From positions 57,427,554 to 57,491,553 of the forward strand of contig OX485803.1 in the NCBI GenBank assembly GCA_950295325.1: a stretch of 64,000 bases of DNA, given 5' to 3'. The position numbers and the translations under genes were made by a program. The notes under the pieces are model-generated. The model saw only the letters and a list, made by a program, of their open reading frames with translations, was not told the origin of the DNA and searched no databases. Numbering within the stretch: position 1 is the first letter of the stretch; the number at the start of each line of letters is the position of its first letter. This stretch comes from Polytrichum commune. Taxonomy: Eukaryota > Streptophyta > Polytrichopsida > Polytrichales > Polytrichaceae. Below, piece by piece: positions 58,252 to 64,000 of the stretch.

Positions 58252-59970
58252 TAACACGGGCAAAAATTCAATTAAAATACTGGTACCTTTACATCCTGCA
58301 TGAGCAATGTGAAAATACTCTTTGGTGCTGTATAGGTGCTGACATGTTGTGCGACTAGTTTGATTGTCTTCAACAACAGGGTAAAACCAATGTTAAGGTT
58401 CTTCCAACATTTTTCCGTTTATTAGAATCCGATAAAGAGTATCCTGATTTGATTTGATGGTTTAGCTTCAGCTTTAGCAAGGATTCAGGTATGCAAAGAA
58501 TTCAATAGTGTGTCAGCACCAGCATCAGGCTAAGGATTGCATGGGTTGGTGTGACACTGGAGGGCTTGTACTTTACCAGTAAATAGGCATGAGGTCTAGT
58601 TCAGGAACTTGTGCGGAGTGGTTTCTTCACATAAATTTAAAGCTAGCCACCAAAGTTATTGATGGTGCAAGTTCTGGTCTTGGTTCTACAATGAAATTTT
58701 CTCACTAGTTCAGAGGGTTCCACATTTGGACATTGTTCTTGTCAGTGATGGTTGCAAGTCATCACCTGTTCAGTCCTACAGCCTACTCGACATTCTCTTC
58801 AGTAAGTCCCTGGTAATTGTGTGAGTATCCTGACTTCTCTGATCCTGGGTAGTATCCTTTTGGAAGTCAATCATACGTGAATTGGATTCTACTAAGGGAC
58901 ATCCGAAATGTACAAACAAAAATTTATTGGCTCTGTCTGTAGGACAGAGGCTATGCATCAACTTCTTCGTTTCAAGAGCAAATTTCCTAACCACTTTGTG
59001 TTCACACTTGGACGTTACTTGTTCTTGTTATTTTTGGTCCACTTTATTTAATGTGGATGTTAACTATAATTATATATGTATGTATATGTATATATAGAAC
59101 TATAATTGCTCCCTAAAATGCATTGAAAGAAATCTAGTTAACTATAGTTATTTCGGCAGTTCTTGATTATTTATTCTAAAAATTTCGGGTGACATCAAAA
59201 TCCTTGACCTGCATTTGAGAAGAAGGTGCACAAAATCCAAGAAAGGTTTGGTATAGTAAATAGCCATGGATTGGCATGAGCAAAGTGGACAACTATAATT
59301 GTAGTCTTTCATAATAAAGGACAGAGCCTCGCGGTTCTACCGTTTTCTTGTTCCTATTGCTCGTTTGGGCATATACAAAACAGCCCTCTTGACACCCACT
59401 CGTTGTTGACTAATCTGGACACATTGAATTAACCCACATGCTGTGACTAAATATAAATCTCAGTCCAAGTGAACATCTGAAGGTTGTATGAGCTTGAAGT
59501 GTAGATGAGGACACCTGATTAATGTGAACTGAAGTTTCTGGAGAATGATGAGCTCTTGAGCATGCCAGCATCCAGCATCCCAAACAAAGTTCGAACAAAG
59601 CATCAAGGCTCAATCCAAGAAGACCTCATTGTTTTACGTGTCAGCATCACTATTCCATAGAGGAAGTCCAGGTGGTGCATTGCCTCACTGCAAACAATTG
59701 AGATTTGTATCACCTACTTACCTAAAATTTTCTTCCCAGATTGTTGTTCATCTCCACATGGACACAAACATGATCAATGTACTTCTGAAGTTGGTTGAGT
59801 TGAGTGCTTGCCTGCCTTCCAATTTCTGAAGGGTTACCTTGTCCTTGTGTTTTCTCATTGTGTTGCAGCAGTCCTCAAAGATATTGCCCAAACCAATTCT
59901 GGAATCCCAATGCCAAATCTCTGCTCAGACTTTGCTTGGTTTCAGAAAGCCTTAAGTTTTTATGTACAAA
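58252..59970. other. EMC2 3' region and intergenic DNA
   Basis: No further gene or repeat end identified. Confidence 0.35.
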
Positions 59971-59974
59971 GATA

Positions 59975-60227
59975 ATAGCATGCCCACACTAGGGCCGGTC
60001 GTTGGTCCTTGGCAACATGAGTCCCTCCTGATAGGAAAAGTTTATCACTTTCCAAAATTTATTGCTATTAGTAAGGAATTTTTGTCCTACTCACAGTAAT
60101 TTCACTAGATGTAATGTATTGCAGTTTCGCTCGTTTACTTCATTGCATACAAGATAGAAACTCCTATCAAGATGGAAACTCTCCCACTAATGTGGACCAG
60201 TCGTTGGTCCTAGTGTGGGCATGCTAT
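59975..60227. mobile_element. MITE, 253 bp, 19-bp terminal inverted repeats
   Basis: Ends ATAGCATGCCCACACTAGG and CCTAGTGTGGGCATGCTAT, exact inverse complements. If the repeat is taken from GCATGC inward, the flanks are TA on both sides, compatible with a TA duplication. The body matches 10779-11010. No coding capacity. Confidence 0.85.
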
Positions 60228-60703
60228 AAACTTTGTGTCCATCTATCGGTTGTTGAAGAATACACATTCCCACACAATATAAATTTGGCTTTGTCTTCAA
60301 TTTGATTACTTTAGGATAAGTTGGCATTATGTGGTCACTCTTCTCAATTAATAACCTAATATATTACATTTACATATACATACCTAGAGTAGAGGTGCCC
60401 ACAATTGATGACTGAAGAGATTCTTTGCCAAATTTTGAGAAGTATAAGGTGGTGCAAATTTTTCATGTGTACGAAGATAGAAATTTGGAGGATTGCAATT
60501 TTATTTGGTAATTTTATTCCTTAAATTCAAAGTACTTTGAATTCTTGAAGCTAGAATTTGGCTCAAACACATTACCAATGTTTAGAGCCTGGCATAACTG
60601 CTCATTTTGAGACAAAATTTTCCTCACTTTAGTACTCAAAATTTGGGGACATGTGGCATGGTAATATCAATTCCCTAATGATACCATAACCAAAGTTAGA
60701 GAC
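60228..60703. other. A/T-rich intergenic stretch
   Basis: No gene seen. Confidence 0.3.
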
Positions 60704-60706
60704 TTA

Positions 60707-61105
60707 GGGTGAGTTTCTATGTAGGTTGCTTGCTCACTAGATTCTAGAAAATAATGGGTTGGAGGTGTTCACATGTAGTTAAACACAAGTTATCATCCAA
60801 CTAGATTATGGTGGTCTACTAGAATGTGGGGGGCCTTGGACATGGGTTGCTAGACTTCCATGCATCCAATAAAGAATCTTTAACCTACAAGTGTTGGTCA
60901 CTAGTGGATTGAAGACCGATTTACAAGGAGGAGGAGGTTTTAACTTGGAGGAGAAGGTTAGTAAGTGGTTCTGGATATGAGAAGATGGAAGTAGCAAGTT
61001 GGGACATACGAACCCTACCCCACTAGAATCCCCCTACATTTGGGCGGGTTTGTCCTTATTCACACTAGAATTAGGTGGGCGAGCAACATACATAGAAACT
61101 TACCC
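60707..61105. mobile_element. PIF/Harbinger MITE, family 2, 399 bp, TTA target duplication
   Basis: Ends GGGTGAGTTTCTATGTAGGT and ACATACATAGAAACTTACCC, with TTA at 60704-60706 and 61106-61108. The inverted counterpart of 45755-46153, same length. Confidence 0.9.
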
Positions 61106-61108
61106 TTA

Positions 61109-62161
61109 GAAACCGTGAAACATGGAACCTTATTTTAACCAAACATGAAAAGAAATTACCGAAATCAATCCCAACTTGGTTGAAATTTTGGCACCCTATA
61201 GATCGCTAATAGGGTCCCGATTGGGAAAGGGCGCCTTTACTCTAGATCTGTTTCAAAAATCTAGGAAACCCAACAAACAAGCGCACAACGAAACCTGAGG
61301 TCAAGGCATTCATAATCGACCAAGTTCATTTAACTGCTCACTAGGATCATGTACAATGCCAACATGGATGATATTCATATTTTTTTAAGCAAACAAAGTT
61401 GAAGTTTATGTTATGATGGCTTGTGATTGATTACCTTCATAAGAATTTTGACGATTGTCGTAGTCAAGAATTAACATTTAGATGAGCAATTATGGGTTAA
61501 CCTATAGATCAACTACGTGTTACCCTAAACTTTATTCATTAATTTAAAAAAAATAATTACATCCTCCTAAAAATGTGTTTCTCTTTGCAAGAAAAATAAT
61601 TCCCTGCTATTACTCCCAAACAGATGCATACTCTCTTATTATATCGGTTATAGATGCCTCAACCTTAATACCACTCACATAGGTGCCCCGGTTAATGTGA
61701 TCTCTCCTATCCTAAACAGACGACCCAGATACGCCCAAACCGCAGATCTAGCGGCCAGGATCTCCCCACCAGGGCTAAAGGTGCCAAAGTAATCCCCCAC
61801 CGTTTCCCCTTCCCCTTTTTACACCGAAGCACTACTGTACATAGTGGCTCGCTCAACTTACTAGTAACTTACTAGTAACCCTTCTTCCCCCGTCAGCTTG
61901 CTTGCAGCGGTGGTGATCATCGATGGCGTAAGCTGACATACAGAATTTATTACGCAGCGGACTGTCAAATTGCTCTTAATAAGTTCTTCTCCGATTATTG
62001 TCCTGATGATTCATCAATACCAAAACTCGCTTCCTCCGCCTTACAGAAATTTTCTAGGAGAGAATTGAGCCAGTTTCGCAGAGGTGTTTGGCTCGGGGAG
62101 GAGGAGTGAAGGAGAAGACCGAGCTTCGGAGAGGAAGAACGAGTGGAAGAGTTTTGAAGAA
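61109..62161. other. Upstream region of the beta-oxidation gene
   Basis: A/T-rich to about 61700, then more GC-rich towards the first exon; probably promoter and leader. A CTTACTAGTAACTTACTAGTAA duplication lies at about 61858. No TATA box was clear. Confidence 0.35.
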
Positions 62162-62255
62162 ATGGGGAAGTGGAGTGTGAACATGGAGGTTGGTGGAGAT
62201 GCAGTGGCCGTCATCACGATCGACAACGCACCTGTGAACTCGCTCGCCATCCCGG
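62162..62255 (+). CDS. Peroxisomal multifunctional protein of fatty-acid beta-oxidation, exon 1 (MFP2/AIM1-like)
   Basis: The exon encodes MGKWSVNMEVGGDAVAVITI then DNAPVNSLAIP and ends in phase 1 at CCCGG|GTGAG. The MEVG-DGVAVIT and PVNSLA phrases are the start of the enoyl-CoA hydratase domain of plant MFP2/AIM1, the bifunctional hydratase/3-hydroxyacyl-CoA dehydrogenase of peroxisomal beta-oxidation. The rest of the approximately 720-residue protein must lie to the right of the window. An in-frame upstream stretch back to 62084 has no family match, so the ATG at 62162 is preferred. Which paralogue (MFP2 or AIM1) cannot be told from this exon. Confidence 0.8.
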
Positions 62256-62399
62256 GTGAGTTTTCCTTCCCTTTTATTTCTTTCTCTCTTTCGTTCTTTG
62301 CACGTTTTTGCTTGAGTTAGGCTTGGGTTAGGATGGGAGAGTAAATGATTTGGGAGCAGGAAGGAAAGGGATGAGTGTGAGTGGATCTCCTATCCCACT

Positions 62400-63960
62400 C
62401 CACCTGAAAATTGTACGTTGCATGGATTTTACTTGGACTTCATCGTGAAGCGTTGGGGTTTCATCCCTGCCTCATTTCTTACAACATAATTTAAATCTCA
62501 GGGTGTGGTTTTTAATGCTCTGTCTCGGGAGAATTAGAGATTGTTGTGTAAATGTGATCACAGACACCTGATTCTAGAAATTCTGTCACGGATTTTACTT
62601 GGAAGTTGTGGAGCTTGCTTGCTGGCCCTTTCCTTCTTTGCATGCTTTTAATTGCTCGGGGTTAGGATAGGAGGAGTAAGTGATTTGGGAGCAGGATGGA
62701 TGGGGATGAGTATGAGTGGATCTCCTCCCCACTCCACCTGGAATCATTGCATGGTTTTTACCTGGGGAACCCTGTAGCGTTGGGGTTACTTCCATCTCTG
62801 CCTCATTTTTGTATAACAAAATAATACAACATCATAGTGTAGTTTGGAATTTTCGTATGCTTAGGGTGAGTTCTGGATTATAATGGGAAGTTGTGTAGCG
62901 TTGGGTTTCATCCCTTCCTCATTTTGCACAACGTAGCTTAAATTCATAGCGTGGTTTTGTATGTTGAAATTTGTATATGAGGAGAGAAAGAAGAGAGTGA
63001 CATCCAAACGCGATCACAGACATTTCTTCCAAACTTTGTTAGTGACTGGTTCTTGAAATTCTTTCACGGATTTCACTTGGAAGTTGTGTAGCGTTGGGAT
63101 TACATCTCTTCCTCAGTTTTGCAACATAAGCCAACATAGTGTGGTGTAGTAGTTCAAATTTTTTTATATGCTTGGGTTCAGAGATTTTCAACTGAACGTG
63201 ATCACAGGCACTTGTTGTACACTTCGTCAATAAATGGTGTGTTGAAATTCTTGGAATGATTTTACTTGGAAGTTGTGAGGTGTTGAAATTCTCAGAATGA
63301 TTTTACTTGGAAGTTGTGAGGTGTTGGGGTTACATCCCTTCCTCATTTTTCGACAACATAACCCAACATCATATTGTAGTTTGGATTTTTTGTATGCTTT
63401 GCTTGAGATAAGAAGAGAGTGTCATTTGAACTTGATCACAGATACCTTATGCACACTTCGTCAGTAAACGATTCTTGAAATTCTTGCACAGATTTGCTTG
63501 AAGTTGTGTAGCGTTGTGGTTGCAAACCTCAGTTCTGCAACAGAACTGAACATTATGCCATGGTTTGAAGTTTGGATTTTTCATATGCTTTGCTTGAGAT
63601 AAGAAGAGGGAGTCATTTGAACATGATCACATACACGTTTTGCAGACTTCGGTATTGACTGATTTTTGAAATTCTCTCACGGGTTTTACTTGGAAGTTGT
63701 GTAGCCTTGGGGTCAGAACCATCCTCATTTTTGCTACGTAATCTAACACAGTGTCTTTCTGTAGTTTGGAAATTTTATATGCTTTGGTTGAGGAGAGAAG
63801 AGAAGAGTGTCATCTGGACGTGATCACAGGCACTTATTGCGCACTGTTAGTGAATGATTTTCTGTCCAACCAAAATTTCTATGTGTGTTGGTTTGGTGAT
63901 ATGTCTTCCGTCCTTTCTTTTGGTTGGGTTACTCCGCACATGTTTTGAGTGTCCAGCATT
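62400..63960. repeat. Degenerate tandem repeats in intron 1 of the MFP gene, period about 200 bp
   Basis: About eight units. Each carries ACTTGGAAGTTGTGTAGCGT, TTGGGGTTACATCCCTTCCT, CATTTTTGCACAACATAA, then a GATCACAGACAC and TTCTTGAAATTCT phrase. Unit starts are near 62430, 62597, 62745, 62880, 63075, 63265, 63310, 63490 and 63687. The array runs to the window end. Confidence 0.88.
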
Positions 63961-64000
63961 TTAGGTCTTTGTCATGTTTTGATAAAACAAGCTGGTTCCA

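Overview
The window reads as nuclear DNA of a land plant with a large, repeat-rich genome. Host genes have many short exons with GT-AG introns and encode plant-type proteins: the cohesion acetyltransferase CTF7/ECO1, the ER membrane complex subunit EMC2, and the first exon of a peroxisomal multifunctional beta-oxidation protein. There is also a tRNA-Lys gene. Nothing fixes the species. The unusual LINE makes a non-seed plant attractive, but this is inference.

Layout. (1) 1-8.3 kb: the bulk of a very large LINE, running off the left edge. Its polyprotein carries a 2A-like ribosome-skipping motif, an APE endonuclease, reverse transcriptase, RNase H, and a C-terminal CCHC plus PD-(D/E)XK-like endonuclease. 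It has three frameshifts and one in-frame stop, so this copy is dead but recent. Two more copies of the same 3' end lie at 44.1-44.7 kb and 50.49-50.53 kb, both with clear target-site duplications. (2) 8.3-13 kb: an unrecognised 217-aa reading frame cut by the LINE tail, a 61-bp satellite and dispersed repeats. (3) 13.4-16 kb: an unrecognised four-exon gene with a TATA box. (4) 19-22.5 kb: a calcineurin-B-like pseudogene fragment, tRNA-Lys and an NHX antiporter fragment. (5) 23.3-30 kb: a decayed MULE transposase, then a PIF/Harbinger element with convergent transposase and Myb/SANT genes; a 974-bp solo LTR sits in the Myb intron. (6) 30-36 kb: Harbinger MITEs, a dead Tc1-type (DD34E) transposase and dispersed repeats. 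(7) 36.4-40.5 kb: CTF7/ECO1 on the minus strand. (8) 41-53 kb: a TIR-element graveyard with several complete TTA-flanked elements and poly-C tracts. (9) 53.6-58.3 kb: EMC2, nine exons. (10) 58.3-62 kb: MITEs. (11) 62.16 kb to the end: exon 1 of the beta-oxidation gene and a long tandem-repeat intron.

The host genes do unrelated jobs (chromatid cohesion, membrane-protein insertion, fatty-acid beta-oxidation) and show no joint regulation. The most notable system is the LINE: two different endonuclease folds, an RNase H and a 2A motif in one element, simple-repeat 3' tails instead of poly(A), and a conserved 3'-terminal stem-loop seen in all three copies.
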